Source: Cryptomeria japonica (lineage: Eukaryota; Streptophyta; Pinopsida; Cupressales; Cupressaceae). From it: a DNA stretch of 64,000 bases. Positions 1-10,198 of the stretch are shown piece by piece. The position numbers and the translations under genes were made by a program. The stretch's first letter is position 1, and each line of letters begins with the position of its first letter. The stretch spans positions 168,722,361-168,786,360 of the forward strand of contig NC_081406.1 in assembly GCF_030272615.1 (NCBI RefSeq). Direction: 5' to 3'. The notes under the pieces were generated by a model. It saw only the letters and a program-made list of their open reading frames with translations, made no database searches and had not been told where the DNA came from.

Positions 1-1
1 C

Positions 2-1780
2 ATTGACATCCAAGACTCCCCAAAAAGGAAAAGGGTGGGGAAGGAAGTGCAAAAAGGTGAGTCTTTGTACTCTCTATCTCAATCCCCTATCCATATAGGA
101 GATGAACAGGTAGTAGTAGAACAATTGTTGTAGTTAGGGAGTCTCAGAGAGATTGCTTAAACATATGAGGAGACACAAGAGGGAATGCCAGAAGAGCCAC
201 TTAGTGCTGAGATGAACTTAACTATAGATGAGTTCAAAGGTAGAGAGCTAGACCCTACTGTCAAGCAAGCCAGTGAGGAGTTCTTGGCTGATAGCAATTT
301 TGTCACAATAGGGGCCTTCATGCAATTTGTTTGGAAGCAAAACATAGAGCAATTCAAGGTAAGGTGTGAAAAGAGGAAGAGTGAGCAACCTCACAAAGAT
401 GCAACTTTGGTGGAGGAAGAAGTAAAGCAAGAAATGATTGCAGAATTCAAGGCCATTACTCTTGAAAAGGGAAGAGAAATTGTGTCAAAGGCTGGTGTTC
501 TAATTCTCCCTGAATAGGATATAGCAGATGCCTTGGTACTTGAAGCAGTCAAAACCAAGCCTATGGAAGCAGTGACATTCAGCAAAGATAATGTTGCTTT
601 AGTCATGTGGTCCTTAAAGAGGGATGAAAGTAGGAGGAAATATACCTTAGAATCTAGTTTCCTAGGAGGTATGATAGTTAAAAGAGTCCAAGACACAGGA
701 GTGGTGGAAGTTGCCAGCACAGTTCTAGAAACTGGAAATTTTAGTGTGGCAGTGGCTGAGAAAGAAGAAGAGGAGAGAGCTAATCTCGAAGTGAAACTAG
801 AAACAATTCTAAAGGCTTATGATGAAGCCAAAAAGGAGGTAGCCAATAGGGACAGTATTATTGCTAGACTTCAAAGTCAATTGGTAGGACAACACCAAGG
901 AGGTGAATCCTCTACTCTGATGTTTGCATCTTCTCCAGCAAGACCTCCACCCACCAGTCCTATTGTTGAATTTCCTCCTTCTCCTATGCCTTCTGGTTTT
1001 CAACTAGTTGAGACCATTCAACATGAATTGGAGAAGTTAAAACAGGCTCAAGCTTTGTTTGCAAATAAATATGAAGAGAAGGTAAAGGCCACAATTTTGA
1101 GTTTTGTTGATACAGTAGAAGCCCCCATTGTGCACACTAATATGAAAAGAATTCTGGATACTTTGAGTGAGTTGAATGAAGACAAAGCTATTTTAGAGCC
1201 AATTTTGAATAAGTGGATGCCAAGAGAAGTGGATCTAGAACTTATGTGTGCATCCTATGATGAGGTTGGATCTGATGCCATTATTAAATCCACATGTGAG
1301 TTAGCAAAAGGCATGGCTAAGATAGCAGAAGGAAGAGCCAGTGTGGAAAGGAAAGCTAACTTATACAGGAAGGAATATACTGAGAATAAATTTGAATTGT
1401 TTCCTAGGGGTTTTGTTAGCCCAAATTAGTTGAAAGACAAACAAGTATGGCTTGATGAGCTAGGAGCTAACTTGTCTTTAAGGGTAAATGAAATCATCAA
1501 TAAAGATGACTCATCTCTATTTGTTAAGACAATTCAAGAAATAGAAAAGATAAAGTCAGACTATGACTTTTTGGAATCAAAGGTTAGGAAAGTGAGAAAC
1601 TCTTGGAAAAGGTTAGTTAAATTGAAGAAAATTGTTAGCTACTCATGGCCAGATGATGACATGTTTCAAAAGTGGACCAAAAGGTATGTGGTGCAATAAG
1701 AAGAAATCCCAAAATAGTTAGAAGATGCTATAGTGAAGCAACAAACTGAAAAGGCCACTGAGACTGAAAAGGACTTGTAA
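2..1780 (+). pseudogene. Decayed ORF of unknown function, probably retroelement-derived, entering from the left edge
   Basis: One reading frame runs from base 2 to the TAA at 1778-1780 and is broken only by in-frame stops at 131, 158, 515, 1427, 1697 and 1715; no frameshift is needed. The first residues include a basic PKRKR stretch that could act as a nuclear localisation signal. A conserved-looking globular part follows (about 185-720), then a Glu/Lys-rich coiled-coil segment (about 750-880), a Pro/Ser-rich linker (about 905-1000) and a second long helical region (1010-1690). I do not recognise the family. The order basic linker, helical domain, coiled coil recalls the ORF2 of elements C1 and C2 in this window, but I see no convincing residue identity. 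The 5' part is missing. Decayed coding sequence is well supported; its origin is inferred. Confidence 0.55.
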
Positions 1781-2661
1781 CTACTTTTTGAAGGAAATTG
1801 TGGTTGTAACAAATTGTCCTTAGAAATGTCCAAAGCTTGTTTTGCATCCATGTTGTTATAAATGGATACCAGAACTTAGGAAAAAGGGATCACAAGAATT
1901 TGTAAAGAAACTCTGCTAAAAAATATCTAGCATTTTTCTGGCTATTACAGAGAATATTTTGAGTTATGTAAAATTTTCTCATAAATGAATATGAATATAT
2001 AGATCAAAACTTTTCGAGCCTAAAATCCGTGTTGTCTTTTGGCATGCGTTCAGTATTTTGATAGTTTCATTTGAATAGTCTAGGGTTATTCAGTTGAACA
2101 CAGATTGTAATGCAATTTTATGGATTTGTTTTTAGCTTTTCTCTTCAGGAGAGGAATTAAATATGCATGAAACATTTCTGTCAGTAGATTACTTGTTTTC
2201 TACTTTGAATTTGATAAACTGTATTTAGTTTAACAAGAAAGGACTCTTATATATGTCAGGCATGTATAGGGTTAATGAAAGATGGAGTGATGAAATGTAT
2301 GGGAATGTTTGATTTTGGAATCCTTGCTTCACTTAGGTGACTCTGTAGCCTAGATAAGGCACTGGTATCAATTGTGGATTTCTTTCTATATCTCTTGGGG
2401 ATCAATACTAAAAATGAGCATAAGTTTTTCCCTTATTGTTTCAGTTTTATTAAGGCGATGAAGTCCATGGGTTTTTAGCATTGCTTTACTATGGATCTTG
2501 AATTTTAAAGTGTGAAAGTTTTCACAAAAGGTATACCCACCTAAGCTTTGGATAAGTTCGAAGTATAGAAGGTTTTGTTGAAACCTTGTTATATGTTATT
2601 CTGAAGTTCTAATTTTCTTGGTGTCCTCTTCATATGCAAACAAAGTTCATTATTTTTCTTA
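1781..2661. other. No gene seen; unassigned AT-rich sequence
   Basis: No open frame of note, no LTR boundary and no tandem repeat seen. A pyrimidine tract ending in acag at 2653-2664 looks like a 3' splice site, but nothing else supports an intron. This may be the untranslated 3' part of the upstream decayed element. Confidence 0.4.
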
Positions 2662-2665
2662 CAGG

Positions 2666-2801
2666 GAGGATAGAAGGGAATTAGATTTTGAGAACAACAA
2701 AATGGAAGAATCAACCTTTAGAGGATGCTACATGGATGACTTTTGAGGCCATTGAGAAGACCAGAACTCGCTTTACAGATATCCCAACTCAAGTGACTTG
2801 A
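2666..2801 (+). pseudogene. Chromodomain-like C-terminal remnant of a Ty3/Gypsy (chromovirus) polyprotein
   Basis: Bases 2666-2689 read EDRRELD and, one frame over, 2688-2801 read into KWKNQPLEDATW and end at a TGA (2799-2801). Known chromoviral chromodomains carry a DRR...L...YLVKWK...P.EDATWE pattern near the integrase C-terminus, and both halves of that pattern are present in order, separated by a one-base frame change. In chromoviruses the chromodomain targets integration to particular chromatin. Only about 45 codons survive, with no integrase or RT visible upstream, so this is a small relic. The family call rests on the motif alone. Confidence 0.45.
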
Positions 2802-4245
2802 GTTTCTTTTGGGCCCAAGAGTATGGTGCAGAGCACATGGTGGTGTCTATAGGTTTATTTATGATGTAATAGTGGGTTGGATCAATGATCAACCTTGATG
2901 TAACTAAATGCCTATTTGTATGGTCAATAATCTCTTAGGTGAGCATATAAACCTAGACGTCTATTAGGCCATGAAGGCTTGGAATTTAGATTTTTCAAAA
3001 TTAGTATGTCTAGGTTGTTGTCTTAGGTGTTGGAGTAAATAATGACCTTGGATATGTTTCCATAAGGTCTAGGTGGTTAATAACCAATGTTGTCCTAAAT
3101 TTCAAAATGTTGCATTTGTTATCAAGCAACTTTTCAAAGTTGCCAGTAGGATGCCAACTAATTCTCCAATGGTCCTAACTATTCAAAAGTTGGTTATGGA
3201 CATTGGAAAAGGTTTATATATGTGTGGACAATAGCAGGAAGGGTGTTGAAAGTTTTGTAAAGTTTGGTGGAGAAAATAAATAGAACAAATTTAATTTCGC
3301 CATAAAGAGATATTTTCCATATGATTCGTATAAAGCGTGAGAATTACTAATGAAGTTTTGATCTGATCATGAATAACTTTGAAACACCCTTCCAATGAAT
3401 TTGGTCTGACCTCTTGAAGTAAATTTTAGTGGAAGTTACAAATATTTTTTCTCTATAGGTTTGAAACCCTCCATTTTCAAGGGTTACAATGCAAGTAAGA
3501 CCCTAACTTGTAGTCTACTCATTGGGATCCAATAGCCATGGGTAGAATGCCAGTTAGGAACATGTATTTTGAGATTCCAGAGGGGCGAGGTTAGAGGAGT
3601 TGGTTAGTATAGTACCACCAAGCCCTAGTCTAAACCAGTTGAGAGTTTAGATTATATTAGATGAGTTTCATTGAGTATACAATGAACAATGATGCGATGA
3701 TGAGTTGAATTGCTGAAATTGGACATAGGAGAAACTTCCCGAAACATTGGAACCTTCCTGTGATCCCATTCTCATATACCTCTTTTGTGAGACTGGTCTA
3801 ACTTGATCAATTAGGCTTGTAACCAAGTAGGTATTGAAGAGTGCAAGAATAGGGTGGAAATCCAATCCTTTCAAATTTGATAGTGGTCCCAAAAGGGTGT
3901 CTAAAACCTAAATTTGATTGAGGTTTTGTTTGGTGTTATATGGAGAAAAGTTCCAAAAGATAGTGGAATAGGGCTACTAACTGGTAGACCTGTACCGGTA
4001 AAACTGTGAAACCTGTACTGGTAGACTTGTCTAGTCCTCAAAAGCCAATATTTGTCTTGTGCCTCAAAATAGCATTGTGGAAGATCTTGATAGGTCTTAG
4101 GAAGTGGCAGAAGTGTGTGTCAACCCAGTTGGTAGTAAGAAGTTGATTTCACAGTTGAGGTGTGAAACATAACCGAAAAAGAACACCCAAGGCAAAGAAG
4201 GCCAGAGGTGTGTAGGTGGGTTTATCACCCTACTGTTGCTAAGCT
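2802..4245. other. No gene seen; possible eroded LTR of the chromodomain element
   Basis: Directly after the chromodomain stop comes sequence that would be expected to hold a polypurine tract and 3' LTR. I cannot find a second LTR copy or a target duplication to fix boundaries. No open frame is convincing. Confidence 0.3.
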
Positions 4246-4358
4246 CTGCATCAATTTGTGCCATCAAAATTTGGTGCCTTATAATTAACTTCCTATGCCA
4301 TTCTAGATCTTCTTCAAATAGTTAGCTTCTTTAAGAGGAACCTTTCTCTAATATCAAT
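4246..4358 (-). pseudogene. Leader and first codons of a Copia gag, truncated
   Basis: Read on the minus strand from 4358, the sequence is attgatattagag (a mutated initiator-Met primer site), a leader like that of D, then an ATG at 4301 reading MA*EVNYKAPNFDGTN. The phrase APxFDGTN is typical of the start of Copia Gag proteins. The match is lost below about 4246. It lies directly against the LTR at 4359, so that LTR is flanked by two different internal regions: this Copia start on the left and element D on the right. Confidence 0.5.
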
Positions 4359-5279
4359 TGTTAAACATGTCAAACACACACCATATGCTGAGACGGGGGG
4401 TGAGTCAACATTAACAAAAAGTCAAAACTTCAATCCTACATCAACAAATTAATTCCAAGCATACACATAAAAGAGTATTAAATGAATACATCATAAAACA
4501 TTCACACAAGAATACCACTATTTTATACATGGAAAACCCAAACTGGGAAAAACCATGGTGAGTGTCAACTCACAAAATTAATCCACTATATAGAATTGTT
4601 TTACAAAAGAGATCTCACTGCTTCGGACTTGTAGACCAAGGCTAACTACTCTTGGGGAAAGATACAAAAATGGACTTGCACACTGAAGCTAACTACAATA
4701 GGGCAAGATACAATATTATAATTTATAGAAAAAGAATTGAATGAACAAATGCATCTATGTATGTTGTTCACAGTTTTTGTTATAGTACACTTCCATACGT
4801 GGTGAAATATCTGGACCACCAAGTCACTAGATTATTGACCTTGCACCAACTAATATCTTTGTATTACTTACATCCCCATCCTTACATTAAGCTGTACTTT
4901 CATTCATAGTTGTATTTCACTTTTCACACACGTATCTCATCTATGTTGCATATGTATATATAACAATATGAAACAATATTCTTCACCAAGTCAGCCATAA
5001 GAGAAAATGAAATGTGTATGTATGCTTTTGATACAAATAGATCAAAATATGAAATGTTTTAATCTTAGACTAGACAAAAAATAGAACCAAATGTGTAGCT
5101 TTGTCCCAAAAGGTAGCAACTAGATCATCGACCAAAACATGAAAGACATATTTGGAACAATCTCCTACTTTGTAAAGACATATTTGTAACAACTAGATCA
5201 TACCCAAAGCTCTACTTCCAATCAACTTTCAGATCAAAGGGGTTGGCATCAATGACAAGGTAAAGACATATTTGTAACA
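4359..5279 (-). repeat. 3' LTR of element D
   Basis: On the plus strand it starts tgttaaac and ends tttgtaaca, followed by a PPT-like remnant. It aligns along most of its length with 42389-42997, including a ggaaaacccaaactgggaaaaacc block, an actcttggggaaag block and the run ending catatgtatatata. The G-tract near its left end (gagacggggggtgagtca) is the same LTR-end signature seen in B, C1, C2, F, G and H. A short internal rearrangement near 5170-5279 repeats aagacatatttgtaaca. Confidence 0.75.
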
Positions 5280-5646
5280 ATCTCCTACTTTGTCATTGAT
5301 GGCAACACCTGCCAAACTATTTCCCAATCCATTTATCAAAGTTTATCCATTATCAAAATTTAACTTTTTCTCTCTATCTTATCTTTCCTCCCCCTTTGCC
5401 ATCAAAGACAAAGAATACAAGGGACTCCCCTAGGAAAAATAGTCCATATATGTACAAATCAAATGTAATACTAGAAAGGAATTAAGAACCTTGTAAAACC
5501 AGAGCAATTGCTCCACCATGCACTGTCTACAATTGTTGTAGAACAACATTCCAATCTATATCCATTGAAAATAGCACTCTGATCTGACTATCCATTTGTA
5601 AAATACATTTCTCAGCTTCCTTGTAGCTTGATGGAGATGAGACAAT
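5280..5646 (-). pseudogene. C-terminal tail of D ORF2 plus polypurine tract region
   Basis: This is D internal sequence between its 3' LTR and the C1 insertion. The bases beside the LTR (atctcctactttgtcattgatggcaac) correspond to the PPT region of C1 and C2, eroded here. Minus-strand reading from 5646 continues the 38.5-39.2 kb ORF2 tail in a short open stretch (SSPSSYKEAEKC and on) with at least one stop. Coding content is weak and assigned by position. Confidence 0.45.
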
Positions 5647-6710
5647 TGTTGGAATCAATAAACACTGAGAGGGGGGTGAATCAGTGTTCTGCAGTTATCA
5701 AATTTTTTAACCTGATTCTTTATCCGCCAGATGCACAAGTAAGAAACTGAAATGTAGAAACACAAAGCAAATAAGCACATAACCATAACACCACTATTTT
5801 TATGTGGAAAGATGAAAAGGGAAAAACCATAGTGGGATTTGAACCCACAATATTATTATACTATGGTCAGTAGTAGAACAATATTACATGAGGGGAATAC
5901 ACATGCATTCAGGCACACTCCCTAGAGCTCATTGCTTAATTACAAAAGGGCTACAACCAAGAGGAAAGCTCACAGCCTTAAAGGCTAATACAAAATGATT
6001 ACAATGAGTAATGAACTGAATAAAAGCATCTAACTATGTCAAATGATAGTTCCAATTAGGCACAAAGTGATCTGTTGTTGTTGTTCTGATAAATTGCTTT
6101 GTTCTTCTCTACTATTGATTATTAGATTAACAAAACTTAAGGTGCGCATGTGAAACTATGCTCAATTTTTCCTAAAATCATCTCATCTCATGACACAAAA
6201 ACATTATCCAAGTCAATCTTATATATCGGCACTAACAAAATTGATCTCCCACAAGGGCTTCTCAAAATATCAAAATATGAAACGTGTAGCTTCAAGTCGG
6301 CTTAAATCTTCACAAAACCATATACCGGATCCAAAAAATATGATCACACACTTCCCATAAGTCAGTCCAATTACCTCAAACTTACCAACAACCACCAGAA
6401 TCACCTCAAAGAATCCGGTCCACACATTACACCACCAATTATGAAGATAACCTTGTTTTTACTGCTCTATCAGATACTAGACCTTCTAACATGCTTAAGA
6501 AACAACATGAGAAGATGGATTGCATGATAATCTTCTTCTCATACTCAATCAACTTAACTCTAATCATCAAGAAATTTGGATATGCCAAACTCCATACCGA
6601 ATAAGATGAATAGATTGAGTTTCCATCAATGACAACTCCTAAGAAATATCATGCACCAGACATCATCAATCTTCACCGGAGCATCACCAGAATAGTGTCT
6701 TATTCTAACA
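5647..6710 (-). repeat. 3' LTR of C1
   Basis: The plus strand begins tgttggaatcaataaacact and ends cttattctaaca. It matches the split 5' LTR at 17901-18682 and 38236-38515, including the G-tract gagaggggggtgaatca and the block with ccctagagctca and the hairpin at 5895-5910. On the minus strand it begins TG and ends CA. Confidence 0.85.
5895..5910 (-). other. U5 hairpin, C-family version
   Basis: The minus strand reads GAATGC, loop ATGT, GTATTC: a 6-bp stem with one G-T pair. It sits just downstream of a tgagctctagg block that is shared with the LTRs of B, G and H. The companion 5' LTR copy is at 18152-18167 and the C2 copy at 43246-43259. Stem bases differ between families while pairing is kept. 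Confidence 0.55.
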
Positions 6711-6726
6711 ATCTCACCCTTTGGCA
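6711..6726 (-). promoter_or_regulatory. Polypurine tract of C1
   Basis: Minus-strand reading is caaagggtgagat immediately before the 3' LTR, the expected position of the plus-strand primer. C2 has the homologous, less mutated caaagggggaagat at 44130-44145. Confidence 0.6.
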
Positions 6727-6930
6727 TTGATTGAAACACTATGAAAATCGATGTGTTCCAAAACTCCAAAAACTGTAGGCAATCTGACAATCTTAAATCT
6801 GTACACTCAACTGAATCTCCCTAAGAATGAGCATCATTTTTTGGTGCTCTCTCCCAACTCTCTACCCCTTTGACATAAATGGTAAAGGGTAGAAATATGC
6901 CAAAACTTATGTACAAATGAATGAAATATT

Positions 6931-9186
6931 TTACATGAATTCAAAAAATTTTGTATAAGTGAGCTTCAAGGATTTCAAGTACTCATTCCATCTTCTTAGG
7001 AAACAATATAAAACATTTATTAAGGCACTGAACATATATGCATGAATTTCAACACTTTTGAGATATGGTGGCACCGGTTTACCTAAAGCACTTAATGCAT
7101 CCTGTTGAGCTCCAAGTAAGGTGTCCATTTGAGGAGTGATCAAACTTCTTAGTTCTCCCACTCTGCTTAACACCTTCTCTTTTTCCTTATTCAAGCCCTT
7201 TATTTTTTCAGTGAGATGCATTATTTGAGCTTCAAGGGAACTTGGAAAAACTAAATGAGGGGCAAATGAATGACCAATACTGGCTAGTTTCCCTTCAAGA
7301 TCTCTTATTTACTTATCAATATTGCAGCAAACTTGGGAAAAAAGAGACATGATTTGAATATTTTTCCACCTTCATCTAATGCATCTTCTACACTCTTCAT
7401 GACAATTCTTAGACTTATTTTTTCTCCCTCAACTATCTTCAAAGTTTGCTACAACAACATCTCATTAAACCTTTTATGAACTAATTCATCTGTAGCCTTT
7501 TCTAATGATTCAAAATGAGTCTCAATAACATTTAGCATATTCTTTCGCTTTCTGGAAGGTGAAGCACCGAAATCCTGTCTGAAATATGGCAAAATCTTCT
7601 CCAAAACTTATGTGGCTAAAGAGATAACTTCTCTTTCCTCAGATTGTGATTTCAATAGGTCCTCACTTGCCTTAATCTATACAAGAGTGGTAATTTTAAG
7701 TGATTAAAGAGGGGACAGGGTGCTCAGATCTACCAGACCATGAGAGAAATCATCCTGAACATCTACTATCTACTTACCTTTGTCAGGAATAGTGACTGCT
7801 ATCATGGTTGTTGGAGCCTTGTCCATTTTCTCTTCACCCTTCTCCTTCCCAACTTCTTCATTCTTATCCTTTTCACCCTCTTTTCTATCATATTTATTCT
7901 TTCTTGCATCTCCCATCTCCTTAGCTAGCGTCTCTTCTATAATCTCAATCTCTAGAGGATCCTAAGTAGCATCACTAAAGTCGTTGATTTCCTAATTTGC
8001 AATGGGATCATCTGCATCCAACCGAATCTATAGATGTCTGATCTTGTTGTCCACCAGGAACATCTGTAGGCACATCTAGGATAGATGGAGTATCCTTAGG
8101 CTCAAAGACTGCTGCATGTTCTCCCAGAATAGATTTTTCTTAAGAAGATTCTTCCAAAATCACTTTTATGCCCTACTGTATCAAAAAGTCTCTCTAAATT
8201 ATTTCGGCTTCCTTTATGACTTCATCCTTTTTGCCAACCATAAGCCTGACAACTCTCCTCTTTCTCCAAAACATGTCCTTTGAAATGTTTAGTAGATCAA
8301 TGGCTTCTTCCTTAGAAATAGTATGAGATAGACTTACTAGTACATACTCTTTTATTCTCTCATAATCAAGTAAAGTTGTATGTCTCCTTGCATCCAAAAT
8401 TTCATGCAAGCTCTTGGGGATCATAAATGATAATTTAATCAAGACCTTACTAAATTTATCCATATACTGTACAATGGCTTCTCCTATCCTCAAAATTCTC
8501 ATAATATATAGAACCATTTTTAAAATTTCCATCTTTCAAAATCTCATCAATTAACTATTGCAAAGTCATAGGAGGTAAAATTTTATATGGGCCTTCAAGC
8601 TTACTAGACATAAGGACTTCATCTATCTTATATTTCTTCTTTCCCTCCCTTGTCCTTCTAAATGGCTCTCCTTGTGACTTATCTTTCTTAGCAAGAGAGG
8701 CATCATCAGATGTAGGTTTCCAGACTACCCTTGCATAGGTAGTAGTCTTCTTTACTTCCCTCACCTCTTCATCCAACTTTGTTTCCTCTTTTGTTGCAAC
8801 ATATTGCCTTGTAGATTTCTCCCTCTTCCTCTTCTTAGCTCCACCAAAATATTTTGTTGGTTTAGGCTTGGTTGGAGGTATTGGCTTCTACACACCAAAG
8901 GTAAGTGCAGTTTTTCTAGGTTTGGCCTTGGACTACTTTGAAGGTGAAGATACTGGTTTGGGTTGTGGCTTCACCATATCCTCTTCCTTCAATATATTTT
9001 GTGCTCTAGCCATTTACACAACTTCTATTTTAATCCCCATCTTCTCTACAACTGCTTCAACTTCTTTCCTTATTTTCCTTTTCCTTGTCGGTTTAGTGAA
9101 TTTCTTGTGCAAGTACATATCCTTCTCCTTAAATGTGCCAAATCTTTGCTCTTTCTGGTCCACCAATTGGCTCAATATGTGTTGAG
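6931..9186 (-). pseudogene. C1 ORF2, C-terminal half (unknown function), interrupted at 9186 by Copia A
   Basis: Read from 9186 downwards, this continues the ORF2 N-terminal half (15189-16270) once Copia A is removed: AYAQ on one side joins HILSQLVDQ on the other. In order: a short acidic/basic region, a Lys/Arg-rich linker near 8820-8850 (KKRKREK, possible nuclear localisation signal), a conserved helical domain at about 8532-8194 (PKSLHEILDARR, then MVGKKDEVIKEA), a helical segment at about 7690-7320 and a C-terminal segment at 7221-7080 with the signature LITPQMDTLL. C2 has all of these in the same order (PKSLYNILEMRR; FITPKLDTML), and D has IPQEIYEILVEKRR. Several stops and at least one frameshift make this copy dead. 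I do not recognise the fold. Family membership is well supported; function is unknown. Confidence 0.7.
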
Positions 9187-10071
9187 TGTTGGGAAAAATG
9201 GTGTCTCAACCTTGCATTTATGCGAGGTTACTATTTATAGTAAGTTTTCATTTGAGCACGAAATGGTGCGAAACTCTCCCTGAAGCTTCTGGTTGGCTAG
9301 ATAAGCATTCCGGTAAAGTTGCGTCGCAAGGTCACAGCTAGTTTTGAAGATATTAATGTTTTCGTCTTGGAGGGGTGCAATAAAATGTTTAAACTTAATT
9401 TTGGGGACTTTAGAGGCTCTGAAATGCCCTGAAAAGTGGCCGTAACCGGTGAAGCTGGTTACGAGGTGATATAGCACTTCGCGAGCTTTCCAGCGCTTCA
9501 AACGGTTCGTCAATCGGACACCCGGTTCTCAAGTTATGGCCTCCGGAAGTTTGTACTCCTGAAATAGGAAAAATAATTTGTATCAGATACATAAATGAGC
9601 TGTAAAAGGGAGCGACACGTATTGATGTGTGCTTTAACATGTCATAGAAGGGAGATAAGGTCGGCTACACCTTATTGGGTGGTTTTAGCCCATGGTTTTG
9701 TAATACCGTTTGACGGTTTCTTGTATTGTATCTCCTATTTATGAGGTGTGTGAGATAGAGGTTGTGTGTAAGAGTCTCATGGCTATTGAGTTGCCTCTGA
9801 ATCTCTGATTAGTGCTACTCTTGCGAAGAGCTTGCTCTGCAAGTATGTTGTAATCTGTTTTTGATTGCTGAATAAAATATTGAGCTGCTTTTGGAGGGTG
9901 GGGTTTTTCTCCCGAAAGGGTTTTCCCCACGTAAATCACTGTGTTGTGGTATGAATGCTATTATGTCTATTTCTATTTTCTGTAACTATTGTAACAATCT
10001 GAAAAATTTTTGCATTACCCTCCTCTCAAGGTTAGTGTAGGAAGTTGTTTCCGCTACTTTACTTCCTTACA
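9187..10071 (+). repeat. 5' LTR of Copia A
   Basis: It starts tgttgggaaaaatgg and ends cttccttaca, followed by the primer site. A tttctcccgaaagggttttccccacgtaaat block near 9904-9938 is the U5 motif found in many plant Copia LTRs. A possible stem-loop cttgcgaagag/ctctgcaag lies at 9820-9843 and is altered in the 3' copy. Open frames on the reverse strand here recur in both LTRs and are not genes. Confidence 0.95.
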
Positions 10072-10073
10072 AG

Positions 10074-10085
10074 TGGTATCAGAGC
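10074..10085 (+). promoter_or_regulatory. Primer-binding site of Copia A (initiator-Met tRNA)
   Basis: TGGTATCAGAGC begins two bases after the LTR end. This is the standard Copia primer site complementary to the 3' end of initiator tRNA-Met. Confidence 0.9.
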
Positions 10086-10198
10086 CTGATCACCTTTGGT
10101 TTCAATTGTGGGCAGTTGGGTTTTTTTTTGAACTAATCCAGATTTGAGTGGGAGCTTGTGCAGAAGACACTTTTTGATCTTGTTGCAGGAATATTCAG

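Noticed and set aside
1860-2664. Intron ending at the ttttcttacag before the chromodomain relic
   Set aside because: No 5' splice site or flanking coding sequence that would join in frame was found; a pyrimidine run plus ag is common.
9235-9939. Reverse-strand open frames in the Copia A LTRs, repeated at 14347-15127
   Set aside because: They occur in both LTR copies, lack any domain and are explained by the LTR sequence.
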